Shown piece by piece: positions 1-7,451 of a stretch of DNA of 64,000 nucleotides. A program made the position numbers and the translations under genes. The stretch spans positions 1,302,001 to 1,366,000 of the forward strand of contig OZ245724.1 in NCBI GenBank assembly GCA_965227035.1, given 5' to 3'. Below the pieces are notes generated by a model that was not told the origin of the DNA, did no database searches, and was given only the letters and a program-made list of their open reading frames with translations. Source of the DNA: CBDDFQ01 sp965227035 (GTDB lineage Bacteria > Pseudomonadota > Gammaproteobacteria > Burkholderiales > Burkholderiaceae_C). Within the stretch, counting starts at the first letter, position 1. Each line of letters opens with the position of its first letter.

Positions 1-927
1 CATGCCCAGCACGAGCGCGCCGACAAGCGCAATCGGCGCGCTGGGTGCGAACACAAGAATCGCCAGACCCACGATTTCGACCAACACCGAATACGCACCG
101 ACGCGAAGTCCGCCGAATTTGTCCGGAAATCCGCCCATGAAAATTCGCACGCCCACGTGGCCTGCCACGAACGCGAGCACCGAGAAACCGGCGCCTTGCC
201 ACCCTCGATCCTGGTAGTAGAGCGCGACGAACGAGGTGAGGATCATGAAAGGCGCCGCCGCCATCAACAGCGCCAGCCCGGGGCGCCAGATGCGTCCTAG
301 CACTTCGAAGAACGACATGCTGGGCGTTGCGTGCTTGATGAGCGGCACGCCTTTCTGCGTAGCGGCAATCACGATTCCTACCAGCGGACACGCAATGGCC
401 AGCAGCACGACGCCCACGAATCCATACGATCCCATGATCCAGAGGCCCAGTGGAGCGCCGATGCCGAGTGCGCCGAATATGGCCACGCCTTGCCATGACA
501 TCACCAGACCGGTCAGCGACGGCCCGACTCGTCCAATGGCCCAGCTCAAGGCACCGGTCAGAAACATGCTTTCAGCAGGGCCCATGGTCATGCGGCCGAT
601 AAGCAGCAGCACGATCGCAAATTCGGGTTGATCGGGCAGCAGTGCCAGCAGCGTGAAACAACCGGAAAGGCAGGCGACCGGCAGGCCGATCAAGGCAGTT
701 TTGCGTGCACCGAATCTGTCGACCAGCCGGCCCGCCATGCCGCGGGTGAGAACTGTGAAGAGAGGTTGCGTGCCGATGATCCAGCCGACTGCGGAGGGGT
801 CCTGCTTCAGCGTGTCGTGGATGAAAAGCGGCAGCGTCGCCAGCGGAAGGCCGATCGCGAGGAATCCGAGGAAGGCAATCGCGACCATGGGCGCGAGTTG
901 GGGGGCGGGGTGGCGAGGCGCCGTCAT
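1..927 (-). CDS. MFS transporter, C-terminus cut by window edge
   Basis: The minus strand is open from an ATG at 927 to the first base of the window, giving 309 codons without a stop. The product is strongly hydrophobic, with about nine membrane segments and the MFS loop signature GRLVDRFGARK after the second one. This resembles the YfcJ/YhhS drug or sugar efflux branch of the major facilitator superfamily; family members have about 390-400 residues, so roughly the last quarter is missing. No Shine-Dalgarno is clear. ATG 927 puts the first helix near residue 14, as in relatives, but an in-frame GTG at 978 cannot be excluded. It follows modC on the same strand after about 86 bases. Nothing indicates its substrate. 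Confidence 0.8.
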   Translation of the reverse strand, partial: MTAPRHPAPQLAPMVAIAFLGFLAIGLPLATLPLFIHDTLKQDPSAVGWIIGTQPLFTVLTRGMAGRLVDRFGARKTALIGLPVACLSGCFTLLALLPDQPEFAIVLLLIGRMTMGPAESMFLTGALSWAIGRVGPSLTGLVMSWQGVAIFGALGIGAPLGLWIMGSYGFVGVVLLAIACPLVGIVIAATQKGVPLIKHATPSMSFFEVLGRIWRPGLALLMAAAPFMILTSFVALYYQDRGWQGAGFSVLAFVAGHVGVRIFMGGFPDKFGGLRVGAYSVLVEIVGLAILVFAPSAPIALVGALVLGM

Positions 928-1013
928 AGGAGATGAAGAGGGAGGAGGGAAGAAGTTCGGGTCGGCGCTAAAACGCACCCCGTATTTGACCAGACCGGAG
1001 TTCGTCCTCGCGC

Positions 1014-1802
1014 TTATCGGGGCTTGGGTCCTAGAAGCAGCTCCCGAAGCCGCTGCCGCATGGGTGTGTCCGGCAATACGGACGCCCCGGTGAGCTGGAG
1101 GAACGCATGATCGCGGCTCGACGCGTCGCGCATGTCGACGCTGCGCACCACCTGACCGCTTTCGTAGACGAACGCGGCGTCGGCCAGTGCCAGCACGTCC
1201 TCGACATCGTGGGTGATCATCAGCGCGGGAATGCCCCATTCGCTTCGAACACGGCCCAGATCTTTGCGCAATGCATCGCGCAGCATGGGGTTGAGCGATG
1301 CGAAGGGTTCGTCCAGCAACAGGATTTGAGGCTCGCATGCCAAAGCTCGGGCGAGAGCGACGCGTTGCTGCTGACCTCCCGATAGCGTGGATGGGCGGCT
1401 GTCTGCGGTCTGTCCGAGATCGAAGCGGGCGAGCAGGTCGTCGATGCGAGTGTTGTCTGCTGCAGAAAGGCCTCGCTTGAGCCATGAGGTCAAGCCGAAG
1501 GCCACGTTCTGCCGCACCGAAAGATGCGGGAACAGCGCGTAGTCCTGAAAGAGGTATCCCACCCGACGCTCGGACGCTGGCAGATCGATTTTTTTTGCGG
1601 AATCGAACAGCGTCCGGCCATCGATCTCGATGCGGCCGGAACTCGGTGTCAGCAGACCTGCGATGGCCTGGAGCGTCAAGGTTTTACCCGAGCCTGAGCT
1701 GCCGTACAGCGCCGCGAAAGGCGCGTCGGTGGCGAACTTGGCCGCAAGATCGAACCGACGATTGCGGTCCGATACCTGAAGCTCGATGTCGACGTCTATC
1801 AA
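1014..1802 (-). CDS. modC: Molybdate ABC transporter ATP-binding protein
   Basis: ATPase of the molybdate importer, 262 residues. Walker A GSSGSGKT lies at 34-41, the Q-loop Gln near 86, the signature LSGGQQQ at 140-146, Walker B ILLLDE at 160-165 and the switch His near 198. Typical ModC proteins have about 350 residues with a C-terminal TOBE/Mop molybdate-binding domain. This one stops soon after the nucleotide-binding domain, so that domain is absent. The start is a TTG that overlaps the modA stop in the four bases TTGA, implying translational coupling. It is the last gene of the order modB-modA-modC. Identity rests on adjacency to modA and modB; the ATPase alone would be generic. Confidence 0.9.
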   Translation of the reverse strand: MIDVDIELQVSDRNRRFDLAAKFATDAPFAALYGSSGSGKTLTLQAIAGLLTPSSGRIEIDGRTLFDSAKKIDLPASERRVGYLFQDYALFPHLSVRQNVAFGLTSWLKRGLSAADNTRIDDLLARFDLGQTADSRPSTLSGGQQQRVALARALACEPQILLLDEPFASLNPMLRDALRKDLGRVRSEWGIPALMITHDVEDVLALADAAFVYESGQVVRSVDMRDASSRDHAFLQLTGASVLPDTPMRQRLRELLLGPKPR

Positions 1803-2563
1803 GGCTTGCCGAACCCGTACTTGGCCAGAACCGGCTGCGCTTCAGCCGACGTGAGGAACGCGACGAAATCTTTTGCGATGGCTTTTTGTTTGCTATCGGA
1901 GACGACCGCAGTCGGATAGGTGACTGGCGTGTGCCCGCCCGCAGTCAGCACGATCTTGACCTTGTCGCCCATGATGGCCGCGTCGGTGCGATACACGAAT
2001 CCGGCTTCGACCTCGCCGCGGCTCACGTAGTCGAGCACTTGGCGAACGCTGTCGGCCTGAACGAATTTGGGTTCGAGAGTGGCCCACAGGTTTGCCGAGT
2101 CCAGCGCCTGTTTGGTGTAGCGGCCAACCGGCACGGTTGCTGTTTTTCCCACCGCGATTTTTTTCACGGCAGGACCGGACAGATCCTGCAGCGTCTTGAT
2201 GTTCGCGCTGTCCTTTGTCGGCTCGATCAGAACCAGGCTGTTGGTCGCGAAGTCTTTGCGTGTGTCGGTGTCGATCAACTTTTGTGCGACCGCGCGATCC
2301 ATGGTTTCCTGGTCGGCGCTCGCAATTACATCGACCGGCGCGCCTTGTTGAATCTGCTGCAGCAAAACGCCCGATGCAGCGAAGTTGAATCGCACGGTAG
2401 TGCCGGGTTTCATCGCTTCGAACTTCGGGCCGAGTTCCTTGAAGGCATCGGTCAGGCTGGCAGCTGCAGAAACGGTAATTTGCTGCGACTGCGCGGCAGG
2501 TGCGGCTGCAAACGACAGAGCCACCGATGCGGCCAAAGCAATCGAACGTAGGGAATCTTTCAT
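1799..2563 (-). CDS. modA: Periplasmic molybdate-binding protein
   Basis: Extracytoplasmic solute receptor of the molybdate ABC importer, 254 residues. It has a cleavable Sec signal peptide (about residues 1-26, ending AQS-QQ). The mature protein opens with ITVSAAASLTDAF, the ModA hallmark, in which the Ser residues contact the oxyanion. The later segments FNFAASGVLLQQI and VDVIASADQ also fit this family. A good Shine-Dalgarno (AAGGAAG) sits about seven bases before ATG 2563. It lies between modB (18-base gap) and modC (overlap TTGA). The sequence cannot distinguish molybdate from tungstate as the preferred ligand. Confidence 0.93.
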   Translation of the reverse strand: MKDSLRSIALAASVALSFAAAPAAQSQQITVSAAASLTDAFKELGPKFEAMKPGTTVRFNFAASGVLLQQIQQGAPVDVIASADQETMDRAVAQKLIDTDTRKDFATNSLVLIEPTKDSANIKTLQDLSGPAVKKIAVGKTATVPVGRYTKQALDSANLWATLEPKFVQADSVRQVLDYVSRGEVEAGFVYRTDAAIMGDKVKIVLTAGGHTPVTYPTAVVSDSKQKAIAKDFVAFLTSAEAQPVLAKYGFGKP

Positions 2564-2581
2564 TTGAACTTCCTTGAATGA

Positions 2582-3259
2582 TTAACGTAATGAGAAAAAT
2601 CGGTTCGACACGACGAGCACGAATATGGATAGTGCCGAGGTCACCAGAACCAGAAGCAGCGCGAGATCGTCCTGCCCTGCCTGCACCGCGTCGTAGATCG
2701 CCATCGACAGCGTCTGGGTTTGTTTGGGGATAGACCCGGCGACCATGAGCGACGCGCCGAATTCGCCCATCGCGCGAGCGAAGGCGAGCAGGGTGCCGGC
2801 CAGAATTCCCGGCCAGGCCAGGGGCAAGGTGATGCGCATGAATACCGAGAATTTCGACTGGCGAAGCGTGCTCGCAGCGGCTTCCAGCGAGCGATCGACG
2901 TTCTCGAATGCAGAGCTGGCTGATTTAAGTACAAGCGGTAGCGCGACGACCGCCGATGCGACCACCGCGCCGTGCCAGCTGAAGATGATCGTGTAGTCGA
3001 AGTGCTCCCGAAGCCAGGAGCCGATCGGCCCGCGACGCCCGGCGAGCATCAGGATGCCGTAGCCGAGAACGGTCGGCGGCAGCACCAGCGGCAGCATGAA
3101 TATCGCTTCGACGATGGTGTGTCCCGGAAACTTTTTTCTCGCGAATATCCATCCCAGGGTTACGCCGACTATCAATGCAATCAGCGTCGCGAACAGCGAC
3201 ACCTTGATGGATAAGGCCAGAGGAAACCAGTCGGTGGATGCAATCAGGTCGCGATTCAT
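2582..3259 (-). CDS. modB: Molybdate ABC transporter permease
   Basis: Inner-membrane permease of the molybdate importer, 225 residues with about five transmembrane helices. The cytoplasmic EAA loop that docks on the ATPase is visible (EAAASTLRQSKFSVFMRI, followed by the conserved G of WPGILAG). LPLVLPPTVLGYGIL is typical of ModB. It is the first transporter gene of the cluster and is followed by modA after 18 bases. Gene order B-A-C differs from the classical A-B-C. A probable ModE operator lies about 40 bases upstream of the start codon. No strong Shine-Dalgarno is visible before ATG 3259. Confidence 0.93.
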   Translation of the reverse strand: MNRDLIASTDWFPLALSIKVSLFATLIALIVGVTLGWIFARKKFPGHTIVEAIFMLPLVLPPTVLGYGILMLAGRRGPIGSWLREHFDYTIIFSWHGAVVASAVVALPLVLKSASSAFENVDRSLEAAASTLRQSKFSVFMRITLPLAWPGILAGTLLAFARAMGEFGASLMVAGSIPKQTQTLSMAIYDAVQAGQDDLALLLVLVTSALSIFVLVVSNRFFSLR

Positions 3260-3297
3260 TCAGTAGAAACGTGATTGGGAGAAAAGTGGGTAGGAGT

Positions 3298-3321
3298 CGT
3301 TGTATCCGGAGAAATATAGCG
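3298..3321. promoter_or_regulatory. Probable ModE-box operator of the mod genes
   Basis: Imperfect inverted repeat CGTTGTAT - 8 bases - ATATAGCG (half-sites match at 6 of 8 positions). The E. coli modA operator, from memory, has the same 8-8-8 layout with half-sites CGTTATAT and ACATAACG. The site sits between the modE-like gene and modB, 39 bases before the modB ATG, where a repressor would be expected. Recognition is by pattern only. Confidence 0.6.
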
Positions 3322-3380
3322 ACCGACGAATTGTGGCATAGGCGGCTGGTGCGACCGCTGAATTGTTCGGGAGCTGAAAA

Positions 3381-3731
3381 CTAATCCGTCGAGATCAAAC
3401 GGGCGAGCGCGGCGATGTCTTTGGTGGTGGCTTTGACAGCCGCACCTTCGATGGCGCGATAGCGCCGAACGATTTCTTCGCCGACCGGCGTGAGCGCGGT
3501 GCCGCCGCCGCGCGCACCTCCCGACGCCGTTTCTACGGCAGGCGATTTGAGCGATTGATTCGTCTCGTCCAGCAGCAGCCACGCCCGTCGGTACGACATG
3601 CCGATCTCGCGTGCAGCCGCCGAGATCGAGCCGGTGTTCGCGATGGCTTCGAGCAAGGCAACTTTCCCCGGCCCGATGGCAATGCTCTCGTCTTTGTAGA
3701 TTCGAACGCGGAACTGGACTTTGGGTTTCAT
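3381..3731 (-). CDS. ModE-like winged-helix regulator, DNA-binding domain only
   Basis: Molybdate-responsive regulator type, 116 residues. The N-terminal winged helix of ModE/LysR type is clear (GPGKVALLEAIANTGSISAA followed by AREIGMSYRRAWLLLDETN). A Gly/Ala wing and a short C-terminal helix follow. E. coli ModE has about 260 residues with two Mop ligand-binding domains, which are absent here. I start at ATG 3731: the alternative ATG at 3767 adds 12 atypical residues encoded inside a strong GC hairpin and has no ribosome site. It lies directly upstream of modB and probably represses it through the operator at 3298-3321. How a single-domain protein senses molybdate cannot be read from the sequence. 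Confidence 0.85.
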   Translation of the reverse strand: MKPKVQFRVRIYKDESIAIGPGKVALLEAIANTGSISAAAREIGMSYRRAWLLLDETNQSLKSPAVETASGGARGGGTALTPVGEEIVRRYRAIEGAAVKATTKDIAALARLISTD

Positions 3732-3746
3732 GCCGCGATTGTTGCA

Positions 3747-3777
3747 GGGCCCGGCGCATCTTTCCATGCCCGGGCCC
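3747..3777 (-). terminator. GC-rich hairpin between the Bug gene and modE
   Basis: Perfect 8-base arms GGGCCCGG and CCGGGCCC, with inner CAT/ATG pairing and a six-base loop. It lies downstream of the Bug receptor gene and 16 bases upstream of the chosen modE start. No U-tract follows in the minus direction. It may therefore be a Rho-type or weak terminator, or a structured modE leader. Confidence 0.45.
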
Positions 3778-3827
3778 TGATGTTTCGCTCGACGAATCCG
3801 CGTGTGTGCAGATTCGAACTCAAGAGA

Positions 3828-4817
3828 TTACTGGTCGACCTTGATGTTTGCCTTCTTGACGACGGCGGTCCACTTCGCGATGTCTTTCTTCATGTAGTCC
3901 TCGAAACCTTCGGGCGTCGATGTCGCAACGTCCGTGGCCAAGCCCCTGAGAGTTTCGACATAAGCCGGGTCTTTAGCGATGCGCAAGGTTTCTGCGTTCA
4001 GGCGATCGATGATGGCCTTGGGCGTTCCCACCGGAGCGGACAAGCCGGTCCACGAGCTGGCATCGAAGCCGGGCAAACCGGTTTCGGCGATGGTCGGGAT
4101 TTCGGGCGCAGCGGCAGAGCGCTTGCCCGAGGTCACGCCGAGCGCCTTGAGCTTGCCGGCCTTCACCTGCGGAATTACCGACGGAATCGTCTCGAGCATC
4201 ATGTTTACCTGACCTGAGAGCAGGTCGGGCATGGCCGCGCCGCCGCCTTTGTAGGGCACATGAACGATGTCGATGTTGGCCGACGACTTGAACAATTCTC
4301 CGAACAGGTGGGAACCGGTGCCGTTGCCGGCCGATGCGAAGTTCAGCTTGCCGGGGTTCGCCTTGGCGTAGGCAATTAGTTCAGCCGTGCTATTAACCGG
4401 CACGCTGGGGTTGATCACCAGCACGTTGGTCAGGGTGTGCAGCATGCCGATCGGCGCCAGATCGCGAACCGGGTTGATCTTGCGATCCGGGTACAGGGCC
4501 GGACCGATGCCGTGGGTGCCGTTGGTCGCGAACAGGATGGTGTAGCCGTCTGGAGCAGCGTGAGACACCACGCTCATGCCGATCTCGCCGCCCGCACCGG
4601 GGCGGTTGTCGACCACGACCGGCACCTTCAGACCCTCGGACATGGCTTTGGCCACTGCGCGAGCCAGCACGTCGGACGAGCCGCCCGCCGCGAAGGTGAC
4701 GATCATTCGGATCGGCTTGTCGGGATAGGTTTGGGCGGAAGCTGACGACGAGACGCCGGTCAGGCCGAGGCCCGTCATGGCAACCGTCGCGATGGATGTG
4801 AGGAACTTGTTTTTCAT
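3828..4817 (-). CDS. Tripartite tricarboxylate transporter receptor (Bug/TctC family)
   Basis: Periplasmic solute-binding protein, 329 residues. A signal peptide (1-28, cleavage SASA-QTYPDKPI) is followed by the family-defining start of the mature protein, YPDKPIRMIVTFAAGGSSD. PGAGGEIG and VPYKGGGAAMPDLLSGQV are further Bug signatures. Members bind carboxylates, amino acids or aromatic acids. No TctA or TctB permease gene is nearby, so this is one of the orphan Bug proteins that are abundant in Burkholderiales. A LysR gene is divergent, with a perfect inverted repeat between them, suggesting ligand-responsive control. The ligand is unknown. Confidence 0.92.
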   Translation of the reverse strand: MKNKFLTSIATVAMTGLGLTGVSSSASAQTYPDKPIRMIVTFAAGGSSDVLARAVAKAMSEGLKVPVVVDNRPGAGGEIGMSVVSHAAPDGYTILFATNGTHGIGPALYPDRKINPVRDLAPIGMLHTLTNVLVINPSVPVNSTAELIAYAKANPGKLNFASAGNGTGSHLFGELFKSSANIDIVHVPYKGGGAAMPDLLSGQVNMMLETIPSVIPQVKAGKLKALGVTSGKRSAAAPEIPTIAETGLPGFDASSWTGLSAPVGTPKAIIDRLNAETLRIAKDPAYVETLRGLATDVATSTPEGFEDYMKKDIAKWTAVVKKANIKVDQ

Positions 4818-4973
4818 GAGGACTCCAGAAAAGTGCGTGTCGATTTCAAGATTTCAAAAATCGGAAGACGCGATGAACATGCGTCGGGAGATGCAAGTTG
4901 TGCGCCCAAATTCAGAGTGGGTGCCGCATTCTGAGCCTAGAAAGCCTGCGAGTCGGTCGCGGGAATATCTAGC

Positions 4974-4996
4974 AGCTATGCCCGAGGTGCATAGCT
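4974..4996. promoter_or_regulatory. Probable LysR-type operator in the divergent Bug/lysR region
   Basis: Perfect inverted repeat AGCTATGC - 7 bases - GCATAGCT, containing the T-N11-A pattern typical of LysR-family sites. It is 42 bases upstream of the lysR start codon and about 155 bases from the Bug gene start. This position fits autoregulation plus control of the divergent gene. Confidence 0.6.
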
Positions 4997-5038
4997 ACGG
5001 CGCCGGGCGTGATATGGTTTCGCCAAGGAGAAACTCAG

Positions 5039-5941
5039 TTGGAATTCGATCAGCTCAAGTACTTCATTCAAGTGGCAGAGCACGGGAGCTTTTCTCGCGC
5101 CGCCGCTTCGCTCGAGGTTACCCAGCCATTTCTGAGCCGCCAGATCCGTCGTCTGGAGGTCGAGCTGCACCGTCATCTGTTCTATCGGCACGGTCGAGGC
5201 ATCTGGCTCACCGAGGCCGGCGAAAATTTTCTGATCACGGCTCGAAGCGTGATCCATCAACTCGAACTCGCGACGCAGGTCACTACGGCTTCCGACAACG
5301 AACTCACTGGCCGATTCGTCATGGGGCTGACGCCGTCGCTCGCGCGCACATTGACTGTGCCTCTGGTGCGCGCATTCACGGCGCGTTTTCCGCTGGCCAG
5401 GTTATCGATCGTGGAGGCGCTTTCGCGAAATCTGCACGAGCGATTGCTCAACGACAAAGTCGATGCCGCGCTGATGCACGATCAGACGCCGTCGCCCATG
5501 ATCGACATCGAGCCGATCTCGGAAATTACGCTGTGTTTGATCACGCGTCGCGATCTTGCGGGGGACGATCGAACATCCATTCCCTTCGTCGATCTCGCGG
5601 CGTTGCCGATGATTTTTCCGAGCGCGCCGCATCCACTCAGATCCACCGTCGAGACGAACGCGATTCGCGCGGGCATCGAGCTGAACATGGTCTACGACAT
5701 CGACGGCGTCGAGACAATTCTCGACCTGGTGCAGGAGGGCTACGGCCACACGGTCGCGTCTGCCAATGTGGTGCGGGGAGGGCGCTGGTCCGAAACGCTG
5801 GTCGCGATTCCGATTAGCGATCCCGCGATGGTCACGACGCTCTCGCTGGCGACAACTTCACGCCATCCACCGACCGCTCTGCATCGCATGACGCTTGAAG
5901 TCGTGCGCGACGTGTTTGGGCGGGTTCTGGTCGAATCGTGA
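5039..5941 (+). CDS. LysR-family transcriptional regulator
   Basis: DNA-binding regulator of 300 residues. The N-terminal helix-turn-helix is classical (FDQLKYFIQVAEHGSFSRAA, then LEVTQPFLSRQIRRLE), and an effector-binding domain fills the rest. I start at TTG 5039, because AAGGAG is placed eight bases before it and translation then begins at the usual position for the family; an upstream ATG at 5009 adds ten residues without support. It is transcribed away from the Bug receptor gene and probably regulates it. A strong terminator follows the stop. The inducer cannot be inferred. Confidence 0.9.
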   Translation: MEFDQLKYFIQVAEHGSFSRAAASLEVTQPFLSRQIRRLEVELHRHLFYRHGRGIWLTEAGENFLITARSVIHQLELATQVTTASDNELTGRFVMGLTPSLARTLTVPLVRAFTARFPLARLSIVEALSRNLHERLLNDKVDAALMHDQTPSPMIDIEPISEITLCLITRRDLAGDDRTSIPFVDLAALPMIFPSAPHPLRSTVETNAIRAGIELNMVYDIDGVETILDLVQEGYGHTVASANVVRGGRWSETLVAIPISDPAMVTTLSLATTSRHPPTALHRMTLEVVRDVFGRVLVES

Positions 5942-5959
5942 AGAATATTTTGCCCAGTA

Positions 5960-5989
5960 AAAAACCGGAGGCTGAGCTCCGGTTTTTTT
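5960..5989. terminator. Bidirectional intrinsic terminator between lysR and tauD-like gene
   Basis: A 12-base stem, with arms AAAAAACCGGAG and CTCCGGTTTTTT, closes a six-base loop. Runs of A and T give a U-tract in both directions, so it serves the convergent genes ending at 5941 and 6020. Confidence 0.9.
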
Positions 5990-6019
5990 ATGGCTGCCTT
6001 GCTTCTCGCTGGCTCTTGA

Positions 6020-6883
6020 TTAGCCAGCAATCGGTGCGGCGGTGCCTTCGATCTGAACCCGGAAACCCGAGCGAACGTTCGGCCAGTAATCCCAGATTGC
6101 CTTGTGCTGGGTGCAGCGGTTGTCCCAGAAGCAGATCGAGTGCGCGCTCCAGCGGAATCGCACGGTCCACTCGGGCAGATTGCAATGCGCGTAGAGGTAC
6201 TCGAGGATCGCCTTGCTTTCCGAACGCGACACTTCGTTGATGTGCGAGGTGAAGTCGGTGTTGACGTAGATCACCTTCTTGCCCGTTTCGGGATGCTGGG
6301 TGATCACAGGATGAATCGAAGTAGGCGTGTTGGGTCCGAAAACGCGGGTGCCGTCATGAGTTGCAGTGAGTCCCTTGAGGTATTGCTTCATGTTGGGCGA
6401 AAGCGCGTCGTAGGCCGCGTACATGCTCGAGAACATGGTGTCGCCGCCGCCTTTGGGGGGAACCGTGTGGTTGTAGAGCATGCTGCCTAGCGGGGGAACT
6501 GCGCCGCACGACTGATCGCTGTGGAAGTTCTCGCCGGAAATTTTCTTCGAGGTTTCGTCGTAGTGGAATTTGCGGACCAGCGGGTTGTCGGTCACCTTGC
6601 TGATGGTCGCGCCGCCCACATGGTGGCCGAGCGGTCCGAAGTAGCTCGCGAGGCGAATCTGATCTTCGAAGCTGATTTTTTGATCGCGGAAAAAGATGAC
6701 CTGGAATTCCAGGAATGCACGTTTGACTTCAGCGACTTGCAGGTCGGTCAATGGCTTGGTCAGATCTATTTCGCTGAGTTCTGCGCCGATTTGCGGCGAC
6801 AACGGCGTGGCGACGATGGACTTGTATTCGCCCGGTTTGACGGCCGGAGCTTCGAGGGGTCGTGCGAGAGTTGCGTTGGTCAT
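6020..6883 (-). CDS. TauD/TfdA-family Fe(II)/2-oxoglutarate dioxygenase
   Basis: Non-haem iron, 2-oxoglutarate-dependent oxygenase of 287 residues. The iron triad is visible as H121-x-D123 (in NFHSDQS) and distal H260 (in RCTQHKAIWDY). An Arg in RSGFRVQ at 271-275 would bind the 2-oxoglutarate carboxylate. Start at ATG 6883, which has AAGAAGG upstream; a longer reading from 6907 lacks a ribosome site. Relatives oxidise taurine, alkylsulfonates or phenoxyacetates, but no sulfonate transporter or pathway gene is adjacent, so substrate is open. It is convergent with lysR and divergent from the YqjD-like gene. Confidence 0.9.
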   Translation of the reverse strand: MTNATLARPLEAPAVKPGEYKSIVATPLSPQIGAELSEIDLTKPLTDLQVAEVKRAFLEFQVIFFRDQKISFEDQIRLASYFGPLGHHVGGATISKVTDNPLVRKFHYDETSKKISGENFHSDQSCGAVPPLGSMLYNHTVPPKGGGDTMFSSMYAAYDALSPNMKQYLKGLTATHDGTRVFGPNTPTSIHPVITQHPETGKKVIYVNTDFTSHINEVSRSESKAILEYLYAHCNLPEWTVRFRWSAHSICFWDNRCTQHKAIWDYWPNVRSGFRVQIEGTAAPIAG

Positions 6884-6937
6884 GTGGCACCTTCTTGTGA
6901 TGGGCAAATTCTAGGATCGCGCTCATTCGCCGGGTAG

Positions 6938-6982
6938 ATAGCTGGTCTCACTAGTAGATATGCCAGCGCCGCATAGCTGGTC
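6938..6982. repeat. Two direct copies of ATAGCTGGTC, 35 bases apart
   Basis: ATAGCTGGTC occurs at 6938-6947 and again at 6973-6982, in the divergent region between the dioxygenase gene and the YqjD-like gene. The 35-base phasing and the position suggest a possible regulator site, but the repeat is short and chance is possible. The rest of this 205-base gap shows only a strong ribosome site (AGGAGG) before 7089. Confidence 0.3.
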
Positions 6983-7088
6983 GAGACGGATGACGCGAAG
7001 GCATGTAACTTTTTGCGCTCCAGAGGGGTGCCAGTTAAGATGAAGTTGTAACTTGAACTCATCTTTAATCTCTTTAGGAGGACACACA

Positions 7089-7409
7089 ATGACCACCAAA
7101 TCCGTGAAAGCCCAAGCCGATCTCGAAGCTCTCGTTGCCGAACTGCGCGATGTGCTCTCCAGCAAGGACATGGACTCGGTACCCGGAATGCGCGCGTTGC
7201 GTGACCGTATCGACACCGGCCTGACTGCAGCACGCGAAATGGCCGCTGAAACCGCCGCCGAAGCTGCCCGCCGCGCTCGTGAAGCTGCTGCCAAGGCGCG
7301 CGAAGCCGCCAGCGCTGCAAACGAATACGCGCACGACGAACCTTGGCAAATCGCCGGCGGTGCGCTCGCCATCGGCGCAATCCTCGGATTCCTGATCGCC
7401 CGCCGTTAA
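7089..7409 (+). CDS. ElaB/YqjD/DUF883-family membrane-anchored ribosome-binding protein
   Basis: A small 106-residue protein. A long Ala/Glu/Arg-rich amphipathic helix is followed by a single C-terminal membrane segment (GGALAIGAILGFLIARR, glycine-zipper type). This is the architecture of the ElaB/YgaM/YqjD family, which in E. coli tethers ribosomes to the inner membrane in stationary phase. AGGAGG lies seven to eight bases before ATG 7089. It starts a three-gene cassette with the next two genes, equivalent to E. coli yqjD-yqjE-yqjK. Confidence 0.88.
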   Translation: MTTKSVKAQADLEALVAELRDVLSSKDMDSVPGMRALRDRIDTGLTAAREMAAETAAEAARRAREAAAKAREAASAANEYAHDEPWQIAGGALAIGAILGFLIARR

Positions 7410-7451
7410 TCGACGCTGCCAAGCGCCAACCCCACGCCGCGGAGACAGCAC

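Noticed and set aside
3732..3767. Longer modE-like protein starting at 3767
   Set aside because: The extra 12 residues are atypical, lack a ribosome site and are encoded in a GC hairpin.
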